A stretch of DNA of 64,000 bases from Echinicola salinicaeni (GCF_014280965.1 NZ_JACODZ010000004.1:459898-523897), one strand, 5' to 3'. Counted from the first letter of the stretch, positions 19,947-31,568 are shown. A program made the numbers and translations. The notes: generated from the sequence alone by a model not told the origin.

Positions 19947-20166
19947 GTCCTTTTCCATTGATGAAAAGGACCAAAAATCTAGGCCAGAGGAACATTCTTC
20001 AAATTGAGGCAATTTCGTTTACGAAGAAGTCCCTATAGGCTCAATTTGATTTTGGAACAATTACTATGGGCTGAAAATGAGTGGATCTGGTTCGTCCACT
20101 TCGCGAGCTAACTCATTTTCTTAACGCCATCCATAATTGTCCCAAAACCGAATGCTCCAAAAGGCC
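19947..20166. repeat. Multi-hairpin structured intergenic repeat
   Basis: This 373-base gap has no gene but holds nested inverted repeats. Hairpins: GTCCTTTTC (19947-19955) with GAAAAGGAC (19963-19971); CAAATTGAGG (20000-20009) with GCTCAATTTG (20039-20048), 9 of 10 paired; TTTGGAACAATTA (20051-20063) with TAATTGTCCCAAA (20134-20146); GAAAATGAGT (20073-20082) with ACTCATTTTC (20111-20120), perfect; and GTGGA/TCCAC at 20081-20099. An outer pairing joins GGCC...CATTC (19982-19997) and GAATG...GGCC (20150-20166). The layout resembles dispersed intergenic repeats of Cytophagales genomes that often start with a GTCCTTTT hairpin. Confidence 0.65.
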
Positions 20167-20236
20167 GGAACTGTGATTCTTATTTAATATATCGACTTTG
20201 CAAAATTACTTAAACGCATAATAATAAAACTCAACA

Positions 20237-22720
20237 ATGAATAAACAAATAACCCTTTTATCAATTTTTAGTCTGCTTTATTTGTCTTGTGGGACTTCCG
20301 AAAAGGTGGACCAAAGCATTGAGGTTTCGGATGATCATTTGCGGCTTTGGTACGATGAACCTGCGGAACAGTGGGTGGAAGCATTGCCTGTTGGGAATGG
20401 CCGTTTAGGAGCGATGGTATTTGGAGATCCAAATAAGGAAACCATTCAGCTCAATGAAAATACTTTATATGCTGGAAGGCCCTATCGAAATGACAAGCCC
20501 GAGGCCAAAGAAGCTTTGTCAGAAGCTAGGAAGTTGATTTTTGAAGGAAAGTATGACGAAGCCCAAGAACTTATCAACCAAAAGTTTTTTAGCGGTGTCT
20601 ATGGTATGCCTTATCAAACATTGGGGAATTTGAGATTGAATTTTTATGGAGAGGAACCAACTTCCGGATATTCGAGAGAACTCGATTTAGAAAAGGCCAT
20701 TGTAACTACCCGGTATGAAAAGGGAGGTGTAAACTATGAAACCAAAGTGCTGTCATCTTTTCCTGATCAGGTGATTGTGGTACAAATAACAGCAGATAAA
20801 GCGGGTGCCCTCGAATTTTCAGCCACCATGGACCGCCCTGGGCAATTTGATCTGCGCACCAATGGCAATGAGGAATTGATCCTTACAGGAATTTCAAGTG
20901 ATCATGAAGGCATCAAAGGAGGAGTAGAATTTGAATCACGGGTAAGGATCGTGACAGAGAATGGGAAAATGTCTGCTACAGATGACAATTTAGCAGTAAC
21001 CGGTGCAGATAAGGCCACCTTGTATATTTCCATGGCCACAAATTTTGAGAACTACCAGGATATCAGTGGGGATGAGACTGAAAAAGCCAGTGCTTTTTTG
21101 GAAAAGGCCACCAATAAAGGCTTCGACGCTATATTAAATGATCATGTGGCTGATTATCAGCAATATTTTAAGCGGGTGAGCCTTGATTTAGGAGAGACTG
21201 ATGCCGTGGATAAGCCCACAGATGACAGAATTGTTGAATTTTCACAGGGAAATGATCCGCAATTAGTGACCCTTTATTTTCAGTTTGGCCGTTATTTGTT
21301 GATTTCTTCCTCCCGTCCAGGAGGTCAACCGGCCAATTTACAGGGGATATGGGCAGATCAGCTCAAGCCAGCATGGGACAGTAAATACACCATCAATATC
21401 AATACCGAGATGAATTACTGGCCATCGGAGATCACCAATCTAACGGAGATGAATGAACCATTGGTCCAAATGGTCAGCGAATTGGCGGAAACTGGCAGAC
21501 AAACTGCCCGTGATATGTATGGCTCGAACGGTTGGGTCGCCCATCACAATACGGACATTTGGCGGATTACAGGGCCTGTTGACGGGGCTTTTTGGGGACA
21601 ATGGCCCATGGGGGGGGCTTGGCTTTCCCAACATTTGTTTGACAAATATGAATATGCCGGTGACATAGCCTATCTGGAATCTGTTTATCCCATTCTCAAG
21701 GGGGCTGCTGAATTTTATTTGGATTTTTTGGTTGAGGAACCTGACAATGGTTGGTTGGTGGTAGCGCCTTCTGTGTCCCCAGAAAATGCACCTTATAGTG
21801 ATCATGGGGCATCAGTTTCCGCAGGAACTACCATGGACAATCAACTGGTTTTTGATGTTTTTACCAAAACTGTACGTGCCGCAGAGGTGCTGGGAGTGGA
21901 TGCTGAGATGAGGCAAAAGATTAACGAAAAACTGGAGCAACTTCCTCCAATGCAAATAGGAAGCTGGGGGCAACTTCAGGAGTGGATGTATGATTGGGAC
22001 AATCCCGAGGACAAGCACCGCCATGTTTCCCACTTGTATGGACTCTTTCCATCCAATCAGATTTCCCCTTACAGAAATCCGGAATTGTTCGAAGCAGCTA
22101 GGACTTCTCTGGTGGCCCGAGGTGATGAATCCACCGGTTGGTCCATGGGCTGGAAGGTCAACCTTTGGGCAAGGCTGCTGGACGGCAACCGAGCACTTAA
22201 ACTGATCACGGACCAGTTGAGTCCGGCCATATTGCCGGACGGAAAACACAAAGGAGGCACCTATCCAAATTTGTTTGATGCACATCCCCCTTTCCAGATC
22301 GATGGTAACTTTGGCTGCTCGTCCGGAATTGCGGAAATGTTGCTGCAGAGCCATGATGGAGCTATCCATATTTTGCCTGCTTTGCCCGATGCCTGGCAGG
22401 AAGGTAAAGTCAGCGGGCTAAGAGCCAGAGGGGGCTTTGAATTGGCAATAGAATGGAAGAAAAACCAGCCAAAGAAAATTGTTATAAAATCTGCTCTAGG
22501 CGGGAACTGTAGAATTCGCTCTCATTATCCGCTTTCTGGAGATGGACTCTCTGAAGCAGAGGGAGAGAATGCTAATCCATTTTACCAAGAACCGAATATC
22601 AAGAAACCCTTGATCGCAGGAGGAGCTGAGCTAAACGGGCTGTCACTGAAAAAGATATATGAATATGATCTGGCCACATCTTCAGGTGAAGTATATGAAA
22701 TAGTCCAAGATGAAAAATGA
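20237..22720 (+). CDS. GH95 alpha-L-fucosidase / alpha-L-galactosidase family lipoprotein
   Basis: Lipoprotein of 827 residues (MNKQITLLSIFSLLYLSC), full length for GH95. Motifs in order: the N-terminal beta domain with EALPVGNGRLGAMVFG and QLNENTLYAGRP; the alpha6/alpha6 barrel with INTEMNYWPSEITNL, VAHHNTDIWRITGP (the conserved Asn/Asp site), VAPSVSPENAP, HVSHLYGLFP and GWKVNLWARLLDGNRA; and the C-terminal NLFDAHPPFQIDGNFG motif. GH95 comprises inverting alpha-1,2-L-fucosidases and alpha-L-galactosidases; in complex-xylan loci of gut Bacteroides a GH95 removes L-galactose. That activity is my inference from context. It sits directly downstream of the structured repeat, so may have its own promoter. 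Confidence 0.9.
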   Translation: MNKQITLLSIFSLLYLSCGTSEKVDQSIEVSDDHLRLWYDEPAEQWVEALPVGNGRLGAMVFGDPNKETIQLNENTLYAGRPYRNDKPEAKEALSEARKLIFEGKYDEAQELINQKFFSGVYGMPYQTLGNLRLNFYGEEPTSGYSRELDLEKAIVTTRYEKGGVNYETKVLSSFPDQVIVVQITADKAGALEFSATMDRPGQFDLRTNGNEELILTGISSDHEGIKGGVEFESRVRIVTENGKMSATDDNLAVTGADKATLYISMATNFENYQDISGDETEKASAFLEKATNKGFDAILNDHVADYQQYFKRVSLDLGETDAVDKPTDDRIVEFSQGNDPQLVTLYFQFGRYLLISSSRPGGQPANLQGIWADQLKPAWDSKYTININTEMNYWPSEITNLTEMNEPLVQMVSELAETGRQTARDMYGSNGWVAHHNTDIWRITGPVDGAFWGQWPMGGAWLSQHLFDKYEYAGDIAYLESVYPILKGAAEFYLDFLVEEPDNGWLVVAPSVSPENAPYSDHGASVSAGTTMDNQLVFDVFTKTVRAAEVLGVDAEMRQKINEKLEQLPPMQIGSWGQLQEWMYDWDNPEDKHRHVSHLYGLFPSNQISPYRNPELFEAARTSLVARGDESTGWSMGWKVNLWARLLDGNRALKLITDQLSPAILPDGKHKGGTYPNLFDAHPPFQIDGNFGCSSGIAEMLLQSHDGAIHILPALPDAWQEGKVSGLRARGGFELAIEWKKNQPKKIVIKSALGGNCRIRSHYPLSGDGLSEAEGENANPFYQEPNIKKPLIAGGAELNGLSLKKIYEYDLATSSGEVYEIVQDEK

Positions 22721-22763
22721 ATTAATTCTTAACGAAAGCATATTGATCAATTAACCAATAACC

Positions 22764-23729
22764 ATGATTACTAAGAAAATAATATTGCTGGCAATATTTA
22801 TCGCTTTTATTGGAAGCAAAGAGCTTTTTGCCCAAAATCCCATTATCACTGATGTATTTACAGCAGATCCGGCACCTATAGTTCATGATGGTAAAGTTTA
22901 TCTCTATACGAGTCATGATACCGCTAGTGTAGAAGCTACCAATTACCAAATGAAAGATTGGTTGGTCTTTTCCTCTACAGATATGGTGAACTGGACCAAC
23001 CATGGAGCACAGCTTTCCCCAAAATCATTTTCATGGGCTACAGGGGATGCTTATGCAGCGCATTGTATAGAAAGGGATGGTAAGTTTTACTGGTATGTAT
23101 CCACTTTTCATAAAAAGGATGAAAACAGCAATGGTGGTGCGGCCATTGGAGTAGCAGTTTCTGATAGTCCTACCGGGCCATTTAAGGATGCTTTAGGAAA
23201 GGCTTTGATTGTTAATGAAATGACCACGGATAATGAGCATGGTTGGGATGATATTGACCCGGCTGTTTTTATAGATGATGATGGCCAGGCATATCTCTAC
23301 TGGGGCAATGGCAGCTGTAAATGGGCTAAGCTAAAAGATAATATGGTTGAATTGGACGGTCCTATACATCACTTTAAGCCTAAGCATTTTATAGAGGGGC
23401 CTTGGGTGTACAAACGGCAGGACCTTTACTACCTGGTATATGCCAGTGCAGGTACCCAACCAGAAATGATAGAATACTGTACAGCATCAAGTCCTGAAGG
23501 GCCTTGGACCTATCAAGGGATAATCATGGAAAATGTTCCCAATTGCTTTACTGTTCATCCAGGTATAGTCACTTATAAAGGAAAAGATTATTTCTTTTAT
23601 CATAATGGGGAGCTACCTACGGGAGGAAGTTATCGCCGGTCGATCTGTGTCGACTATATGCATTATAATGAAGATGGCACCATCCAAAAAATCAATCAGA
23701 CCCAAAAAGGAGTGTTGTCAGTGAAATAA
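22764..23729 (+). CDS. GH43 glycosidase, single domain
   Basis: Secreted GH43 of 321 residues (signal MITKKIILLAIFIAFIGSKELFAQ). The propeller carries the base Asp in VFTADPAPIV, Asp in [20 protein letters not shown], and the acid Glu in FIEGPWVYKRQDLYYLVY. It is the shortest GH43 of the locus and has no accessory module. The family-wide [28 protein letters not shown] beginning is split by motif: it is very similar to the two GH43-CBM6 proteins further along, so these three probably arose by duplication. Likely beta-xylosidase or alpha-L-arabinofuranosidase acting on oligosaccharides; not resolvable further. CE6-type esterase follows after 17 bases. Confidence 0.88.
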   Translation: MITKKIILLAIFIAFIGSKELFAQNPIITDVFTADPAPIVHDGKVYLYTSHDTASVEATNYQMKDWLVFSSTDMVNWTNHGAQLSPKSFSWATGDAYAAHCIERDGKFYWYVSTFHKKDENSNGGAAIGVAVSDSPTGPFKDALGKALIVNEMTTDNEHGWDDIDPAVFIDDDGQAYLYWGNGSCKWAKLKDNMVELDGPIHHFKPKHFIEGPWVYKRQDLYYLVYASAGTQPEMIEYCTASSPEGPWTYQGIIMENVPNCFTVHPGIVTYKGKDYFFYHNGELPTGGSYRRSICVDYMHYNEDGTIQKINQTQKGVLSVK

Positions 23730-23746
23730 TCCTTTACCACTAAACT

Positions 23747-24589
23747 ATGAATATGAAATTTTTATTGAAATGGATTTCTCTATCATTCGTCATTTTGTGC
23801 TTTGGAATTTCAGCTCAAGCGCAGGATAAGAATTTTTACATTTTTCTGGCTTTTGGCCAGTCAAATATGGAAGGAGCTGCAAAGTTTGAGGAACAGGATA
23901 TGGATGTAGATCCCAGATTTCAAGTCCTGCAATCCATCGATTGTTCTGGTCTGGATAGGGAAAAAGGCAATTGGTATCCTGCCGTTCCACCCTTGACCAG
24001 ATGTCATACAGGCCTTACCCCTGTAGATTATTTTGGTAGGACCTTGGTGGAAAATCTCCCAGACAGTATTCGGATAGGGGTGATCAATGTGTCTGTGGGT
24101 GGATGTAGAATTGAGCTTTTTGAAAAGGACAATTATCAATCCTATGTGGAAACAGCTCCGGATTGGCTTAAAAACATGGTCAAGGAATATGACGGAAACC
24201 CTTACCACCATTTGGTAGAACTGGCAAAAACAGCGCAAAATGAAGGGGTCATCAAGGGAATTCTATTGCATCAAGGGGAGTCCAATACAGGTGATAAAGC
24301 GTGGCCACAAAAAGTAAAAGGAGTATATCAAAATCTGCTCTCTGATCTGGGTTTGGCTTCAGAAGAAGTTCCTTTATTGGCTGGGGAAATGGTCAGTGCT
24401 GCCCAAGGGGGAAAATGTGCCAGTATGAATGCCATCATTGCGACCTTACCAGAAGTGATCCCTAATGCATATGTGATTTCATCTGAAGATTGTGAGGCCG
24501 TTTCCGATGGGCTGCATTTTTCTGCAGCAGGATACAGGAAACTTGGGAGACGATATGGAGCGCAAATGCTTTCGATTATAGGAAATTAA
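23747..24589 (+). CDS. CE6-type acetylxylan esterase (SGNH fold)
   Basis: Secreted esterase of 280 residues with signal MNMKFLLKWISLSFVILCFGISAQAQ. The SGNH/DUF303-type fold is shown by FLAFGQSNMEGAA with nucleophile Ser39, INVSVGGCRIELF, ILLHQGESNTG, and the C-terminal DGLHFSAAGYRKLGRRY that provides the catalytic His. Family CE6 members deacetylate xylan, and the neighbouring CE1 pair suggests a de-esterification cluster. A sialate-type substrate is less likely in this context. Its stop is 13 bases before the double esterase. Confidence 0.85.
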   Translation: MNMKFLLKWISLSFVILCFGISAQAQDKNFYIFLAFGQSNMEGAAKFEEQDMDVDPRFQVLQSIDCSGLDREKGNWYPAVPPLTRCHTGLTPVDYFGRTLVENLPDSIRIGVINVSVGGCRIELFEKDNYQSYVETAPDWLKNMVKEYDGNPYHHLVELAKTAQNEGVIKGILLHQGESNTGDKAWPQKVKGVYQNLLSDLGLASEEVPLLAGEMVSAAQGGKCASMNAIIATLPEVIPNAYVISSEDCEAVSDGLHFSAAGYRKLGRRYGAQMLSIIGN

Positions 24590-24596
24590 CTTTTAA

Positions 24597-26522
<1,926 letters not shown>

Positions 26523-26550
26523 GTGCTTAAGCAATAATGGAGTACTATTA

Positions 26551-26619
26551 AAACCTGTCAGGTTTAACGAGCGGAAAAGCTTGATGGGGACTAAGAGAGG
26601 TAGGAACCTGAAAGGTTTT
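26551..26619. repeat. AAACCTGTCAGGTTT palindrome plus terminator-like hairpin
   Basis: The 158-base gap between the CE1 and GH97 genes carries AAACCTGTCAGGTTT (26551-26565) and, 40 bases on, AACCT-GAA-AGGTTTTT (26606-26619). The second is a short stem with a T-run and may be a weak terminator. The same AACCTGnCAGGT motif returns at 30054-30100. Confidence 0.55.
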
Positions 26620-26680
26620 TCCTTGCTCTCAAAGACAAAAAGTAAGAATGTTGACTTCTAAATAATTCAAAAGCCCAAAA

Positions 26681-28627
26681 ATGAAAATTATTTCTTTTAC
26701 ACTATTATGCGCCTTCTATATACTGTTTACTGCGGAAGCTGATGCACAAAATACCAAGTCCGTTTCCAGTCCTGACGGTAACCTTGAAATCAGGGTGTCT
26801 GTAAGCAATGGCAAGGCCCAATATGCGGTTCATTATCAGGATGTGGTAATGTTGGAGAACTCTCCTTTGGGGCTGGTGACCAATGAGGGAGACTTCACCT
26901 CCAATATGAGTTTTGTAGATGCCTCCACCGATGAAATCAAGAAAAATTATAGTCAAGATAAGATCAAAGCTTCGTCTGTTCAGTATATGGCCAATACCTT
27001 GGCTTATACCGTCAGCAATCAAGAGGAAAAACAAATTACTTTTCACTTTCAGGTGAGCGATCATGATATCGCATTTCGCTATGAATTGCCCAAATGGGGG
27101 GATACCAGGGCAACAGTAGTGGAGCGGGAATTGACAGGGTTTCGCTTCCCATTAGCCACTACCGCTTTTCTCTCTTCGATGATGAAGCCCATGACAGGTT
27201 TTGCACGTACCGCACCCAGTTATGAAAGTGGTTATGTGACAGATGCGGCTTTGGAAAGCACTACGGCGAGATTTGGCTATGTTTTTCCGGGGCTTTTCAA
27301 AGTGGGGGAAGATGGATGGGTACTGCTATCCGAAACAGGTGTAGGAAGTAATTATAACGGAGCACACTTAAGTAGCTTTCAAGATGGAATGTACACTGTG
27401 GAATATCCTCAAATGGAACAAAATAATGGCTTTGGCAGCACGGGTGCGCAAATAGGCCTTCCTGGTTTTACACCATGGCGTACCATTACAGTTGGGAAAA
27501 CGCTCAAGCCAATAGTGGAAACCACCATTCCTTTTGATGTGGTGGAGCCGCTATATGAGGCCTCCCAAGCTTACCAATATGGAAAAGGAACCTGGAGTTG
27601 GATCGTATGGCAGGACAACAGTATGAATTATGAAGATCAGGTGAAGTATATCGATTTGGCTGCAGCCATGGATTTTGAATACATCCTGATCGATGCCTGG
27701 TGGGATGAAAGGATTGGCTATAAAAAGATGGAAGAGCTGATCCAGTACGCCAATTCGAAAAATGTGGATGTATTTCTTTGGTACAATTCCAACGGTACGG
27801 CCAATGATGCTTTCCAGACTCCATTGAACAAAATGAACACCTCCATTGCCAGAAAGAAGGAAATGAAATGGCTGAAGGAAGCAGGGGTGAAAGGATTGAA
27901 AGTAGACTTTTTCGGTGGGGACAAGCAGGAGACCATGCGGCTTTATGAAGATATCTTGGTGGATGCCAATGACCATGGATTAATGGTGATTTTCCATGGA
28001 ACCACACTTCCTAGAGGCTGGGAGAAAATGTATCCCAATTTTGTGGGAAGTGAAGCTGTCTTGGCTTCGGAAATGCTCATATTTTCCCAAGGTGTTCGAG
28101 AGAATGAAGCGTTTTATGCTTCATTGCATCCGTTTATAAGAAATGCAGTGGGAAGTATGGAGTTTGGAGGGGTCTTGCTCAATAAATTCCTTAACAGGGG
28201 AAATGAACGAGGTCAAGAGCGCTTGACCACGGATAGCTTCCAATTGGCGACAGGGGTACTTTTCCAAAATCCTGTTCAGATGTTTGGTTTGACTCCTAAT
28301 AACTTAACTGATGTACCCGAATTTGAACTGGAGTTTTTAAGGGAACTGCCCACTACTTGGGACGAAACGGTCTTTATTGATGGTTATCCGGGCAAATACA
28401 GTGTCTTGGCACGAAGAAGTGGGAAGAAATGGTATATCGCAGGCGTCAATGCTGAAAATGCTGCCAAGACATTGAAAATCAATCTTCCTATGCTCAAAGG
28501 ACAGGAGGTCTCATTATACAATGACGATAAAGAAAGACAGCCCACACTCCAAACTGTGAAAGTTGGGAAAAATGGGGAGCTGACCGTTACGGTTCAGTCA
28601 AGGGGAGGCTTTGTGTTAACTCATTAA
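26681..28627 (+). CDS. GH97 alpha-glycosidase
   Basis: Secreted GH97 enzyme of 648 residues (signal MKIISFTLLCAFYILFTAEADAQ). The N-terminal super-sandwich (SPDGNLEIRVSVSNGKAQYAV), the barrel motifs YILIDAWWDERIGY, GVKGLKVDFFGGDKQ and MVIFHGTTLPRGWEKMYPN, and the C-terminal beta domain give the whole family length. GH97 contains inverting alpha-glucosidases (SusB) and retaining alpha-galactosidases, split by their catalytic residues; KVDFFGGDKQ with Asp in place would fit either reading, so I do not assign the mechanism. In complex xylan loci GH97 is thought to act on alpha-linked galactose or related caps. Confidence 0.88.
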   Translation: MKIISFTLLCAFYILFTAEADAQNTKSVSSPDGNLEIRVSVSNGKAQYAVHYQDVVMLENSPLGLVTNEGDFTSNMSFVDASTDEIKKNYSQDKIKASSVQYMANTLAYTVSNQEEKQITFHFQVSDHDIAFRYELPKWGDTRATVVERELTGFRFPLATTAFLSSMMKPMTGFARTAPSYESGYVTDAALESTTARFGYVFPGLFKVGEDGWVLLSETGVGSNYNGAHLSSFQDGMYTVEYPQMEQNNGFGSTGAQIGLPGFTPWRTITVGKTLKPIVETTIPFDVVEPLYEASQAYQYGKGTWSWIVWQDNSMNYEDQVKYIDLAAAMDFEYILIDAWWDERIGYKKMEELIQYANSKNVDVFLWYNSNGTANDAFQTPLNKMNTSIARKKEMKWLKEAGVKGLKVDFFGGDKQETMRLYEDILVDANDHGLMVIFHGTTLPRGWEKMYPNFVGSEAVLASEMLIFSQGVRENEAFYASLHPFIRNAVGSMEFGGVLLNKFLNRGNERGQERLTTDSFQLATGVLFQNPVQMFGLTPNNLTDVPEFELEFLRELPTTWDETVFIDGYPGKYSVLARRSGKKWYIAGVNAENAAKTLKINLPMLKGQEVSLYNDDKERQPTLQTVKVGKNGELTVTVQSRGGFVLTH

Positions 28628-28638
28628 CAAACAGTGAA

Positions 28639-30000
28639 ATGAAGAGAATCTATAAGGGTTTAGCATTATCAGTATTTATGATAGGAGCAGTTTTTCTGTC
28701 AGCTAAGGCCCAAAATCCGATCATCCAAACAAAATTTACTGCTGATCCCGCTCCGATGGTCCATAATGACACCGTTTTTCTCTATACCGGTCATGACGAG
28801 GATGATGCATTTGGCTTTAAAATGCACAACTGGTTGCTCTACACATCGACCGATATGGTCAATTGGACCGAGCATGGAGCGGTGGCATCGCTACAAGATT
28901 TTGATTGGGTTCCGCATGAAAATGGAGCTTGGGCAGCCCACAGTATAGAACGTAATGGGAAATTCTATCTCTACTGTCCTGTACCTGGTGGAGTAGGTAT
29001 AGGTGTTTTAGTTGCTGACAGTCCTTATGGGCCGTTCAAAGACCCCATTGGAAAACCTTTAATTAAAAAAAGTGAACATGACATTGATCCAGCGGTGTTT
29101 ATTGACGATGATGGACAGGCTTACCTTTATTGGGGAAATCCCAAGGTGTACTATGTGAAACTGAATGAGGACATGATATCTTACTCGGGAGAGATCATTC
29201 AAGATCCTTCAACTCCAGATAATTACCAAGAAGGACCTTGGGTTTGGAAAAGAAACGGACATTTTTATCTGTCTTATGCCTCAACCTGTTGTCCTGAGGG
29301 CATCGGTTATGCCATGAGTAATTCTCCCACAGGGCCTTGGGAGTACAAGGGGATGATCATGGACGGGGACAAACGTTCAAACGGAAATCATCCAGGAATT
29401 ATTGACTTTAAAGGCAAGTCCTATGTGTTTGGCTTCAATTATAACATTTTGAAACAAACCATGTCAAAGCATTATGAAAGGCGGTCTATTTGTGTTGAAG
29501 AGTTGACCTATAACGCTGATGGGACCATTCAGAAACACCCTTTCTGGTCCAGAAATGTAGAACAAGTCAGTACTTTAAACCCTTACAAGCGTGTTGAAGC
29601 CGAAACCATGGCCTGGAGTGAAGGAGTAAAAACCGAATTTGCCACAGAATGGGAACGAAACATTTCCTGGGACAAAGGAAAAAAGATAACGGAAAGATTG
29701 TTTGCGACCTCAATTCATAATGGAGATTATATCAAAGTGCAAGGGGTGGATTTTTCCGATGGCCCAAAGGCGATTGAGGTAAGTGTTGCTTCATTGTATG
29801 GAGGGAAAATTGAACTTCGTGTCGATAATATTGATGGGCCTTTAATCGGAACAGTTAACATAGATGCTAAAGGTCAGGGTGACATATGGAAGACCATGAC
29901 CTCCCCTGTAAGGGATATTAAGGATGTACATGACCTGTTCTTTGTTTTTAGAGGGGAAAAGGACTTGTTCAATTTTGACTGGTGGAAATTTACTAAATAA
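28639..30000 (+). CDS. GH43-CBM6 arabinoxylan-active glycosidase (copy 1)
   Basis: Secreted protein of 453 residues (signal MKRIYKGLALSVFMIGAVFLSAKAQ). The GH43 propeller, about 25-315, has [30 protein letters not shown] and YQEGPWVWKR with the expected acids. The CBM6, about 320-453, begins NPYKRVEAETMAWSEG and ends FNFDWWKF. GH43-CBM6 proteins of this layout include arabinoxylan arabinofuranohydrolases; the subfamily cannot be fixed by eye. It starts 11 bases after GH97 and is a paralogue of the GH43-CBM6 at 30198. Confidence 0.9.
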   Translation: MKRIYKGLALSVFMIGAVFLSAKAQNPIIQTKFTADPAPMVHNDTVFLYTGHDEDDAFGFKMHNWLLYTSTDMVNWTEHGAVASLQDFDWVPHENGAWAAHSIERNGKFYLYCPVPGGVGIGVLVADSPYGPFKDPIGKPLIKKSEHDIDPAVFIDDDGQAYLYWGNPKVYYVKLNEDMISYSGEIIQDPSTPDNYQEGPWVWKRNGHFYLSYASTCCPEGIGYAMSNSPTGPWEYKGMIMDGDKRSNGNHPGIIDFKGKSYVFGFNYNILKQTMSKHYERRSICVEELTYNADGTIQKHPFWSRNVEQVSTLNPYKRVEAETMAWSEGVKTEFATEWERNISWDKGKKITERLFATSIHNGDYIKVQGVDFSDGPKAIEVSVASLYGGKIELRVDNIDGPLIGTVNIDAKGQGDIWKTMTSPVRDIKDVHDLFFVFRGEKDLFNFDWWKFTK

Positions 30001-30053
30001 AAGACCTGGATAAATTATGAAATCTAGCATGATCCGCCAATGGATAAGGGCAT

Positions 30054-30171
30054 AGACCTGCCAGGTTTGTATTTGCCCGTTAAACAAACCTGACAGGTCT
30101 GAAACGCTCGGACATCCAATAGGCATCGGTCATCTGAGATAACGAATTCGTGACAATAACTAAGTATCTCA
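30054..30171. repeat. 17-base-pair hairpin and nested palindromes between GH43 paralogues
   Basis: AGACCTGCCAGGTTTGT (30054-30070) pairs with ACAAACCTGACAGGTCT (30084-30100) with one mismatch across 17 bases and a 13-base loop. Further on TGAGATA (30135-30141) pairs with TATCTCA (30165-30171), and ACGAATTCGT (30042+100, i.e. 30142-30151) is a perfect palindrome inside it. No T-run follows the first hairpin, so it looks like a dispersed repeat or mRNA-stabilising structure more than a terminator. Confidence 0.6.
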
Positions 30172-30197
30172 TTTGTAGAACAGAAAAAGATAGATAG

Positions 30198-31568
30198 ATG
30201 AAATTTCCTTTCAAAATACTAACAATATCCGTGCTTATTGCAGGCACGGGTATTCTACAAACAAAAGCACAAAACCCTATCATTCAGACCTCCTATACTG
30301 CGGATCCCGCGCCTATGGTGTACAATGATAAGGTCTATTTATACACCTCCCATGATGAGGATAATTCAACCTGGTTTACCATGAATGACTGGAGACTGTA
30401 CACAAGCGAAGATATGGTCAACTGGACAGATCATGGGGCAGTTTTGTCTTATAAGGAATTTAGTTGGGGCAAGATGAATGCTTGGGCACCTCAGTGTATA
30501 GAACGGAATGGGAAATTCTATATGTATGTGCCGATAACTGATAGAAACAATAAAAACGGCATTGGTGTAGCGGTAGCTGACAGCCCTTATGGCCCTTTCA
30601 TTGATCCATTGGGCAAACCTTTGATCAGCAATAGTATGGCGGATATTGACCCGACTGTTTTTGTGGATGATGATGGTCAGGCTTACTTGATGTGGGGAAA
30701 CCCGGTATGTTATTATGTGAAACTAAATGAGGATATGATCACCTATGATGGAGAAATTGAACAGTTTCCCAATACGGTAGAAGCTTTTGGCAAACGGGAA
30801 GGCAAGGCAGATCCACGTCGTCCCACGACCTATGAGGAAGGCCCTTGGTTGTATAAAAGAAATGACCTGTATTACCTGCTCTTTGCGGCGGGTCCGTTAC
30901 CTGAACATATTGGCTATTCAACCAGTTCCAGTCCAACTGGCCCATGGAAATACCAAGGCGTATTGATGCCCACCGAAGGCAGGAGCTTTACCAACCATCC
31001 GGGAATGGTGGACTTCAAGGGGAAAACTTTTTTGTTTTACCATAATGGTGCCTTGCCCGGAGGGGGTGGATTTACCCGATCAGTATGTGTCGATGAGGTG
31101 AATTTCAAAGGAGACGGGACCATTGTCCCCATGAAAATGACAGCAGGAATCACAGAAAGTTTTGGAACAATCAACCCCTATATTAAAAATGAAGCGGAGA
31201 CAATTGCTTGGTCGGAAGGGGTAAAAGCCAAAAAGAATGAGGTAGTGGGGAATTTTATAATTGCCACCAAAAACGAGGCCTATACCCAGGTAAAGGCGGT
31301 GGATTTTCGTGATAAGGGACCTGCTGAATTTACGGCAAGGGTAGGGACTGTCCACAATGGCAATGTAAGTATGGAGATCAGGATAGACAGTTTGGACGGG
31401 GTGCTATTGGGTACGGTCAATGTGCCGCTAACAGGCGGAGATGACAGGTGGTCATTGGTGTCCACCGAAGTAAAACAGGTGGAAGGTGTCCATGACCTGT
31501 ATTTTGTTTTCAAAGGAAAAGCACCCAATAATATCCTGTATTTTGACTATTGGAGTTTTTCCGATTAG
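30198..31568 (+). CDS. GH43-CBM6 arabinoxylan-active glycosidase (copy 2)
   Basis: Secreted protein of 456 residues (signal [25 protein letters not shown]), clearly paralogous to the gene at 28639 across its whole length. GH43 motifs: [30 protein letters not shown] and [10 protein letters not shown]. The C-terminal CBM6 starts [16 protein letters not shown] and ends ILYFDYWSF. Compared with copy 1 it has an extra loop before the acid Glu ([18 protein letters not shown]), which may alter the active-site rim. The 197-base gap to copy 1 contains repeats. Duplication followed by specialisation for different arabinose linkages is plausible but unproven. Confidence 0.9.
   Translation: MKFPFKILTISVLIAGTGILQTKAQNPIIQTSYTADPAPMVYNDKVYLYTSHDEDNSTWFTMNDWRLYTSEDMVNWTDHGAVLSYKEFSWGKMNAWAPQCIERNGKFYMYVPITDRNNKNGIGVAVADSPYGPFIDPLGKPLISNSMADIDPTVFVDDDGQAYLMWGNPVCYYVKLNEDMITYDGEIEQFPNTVEAFGKREGKADPRRPTTYEEGPWLYKRNDLYYLLFAAGPLPEHIGYSTSSSPTGPWKYQGVLMPTEGRSFTNHPGMVDFKGKTFLFYHNGALPGGGGFTRSVCVDEVNFKGDGTIVPMKMTAGITESFGTINPYIKNEAETIAWSEGVKAKKNEVVGNFIIATKNEAYTQVKAVDFRDKGPAEFTARVGTVHNGNVSMEIRIDSLDGVLLGTVNVPLTGGDDRWSLVSTEVKQVEGVHDLYFVFKGKAPNNILYFDYWSFSD

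Noticed and set aside
27504..28007. 167-codon open frame on the minus strand
   Set aside because: Lies fully inside the GH97 gene; composition (His, Pro, Ser rich) is typical of antisense shadow frames.
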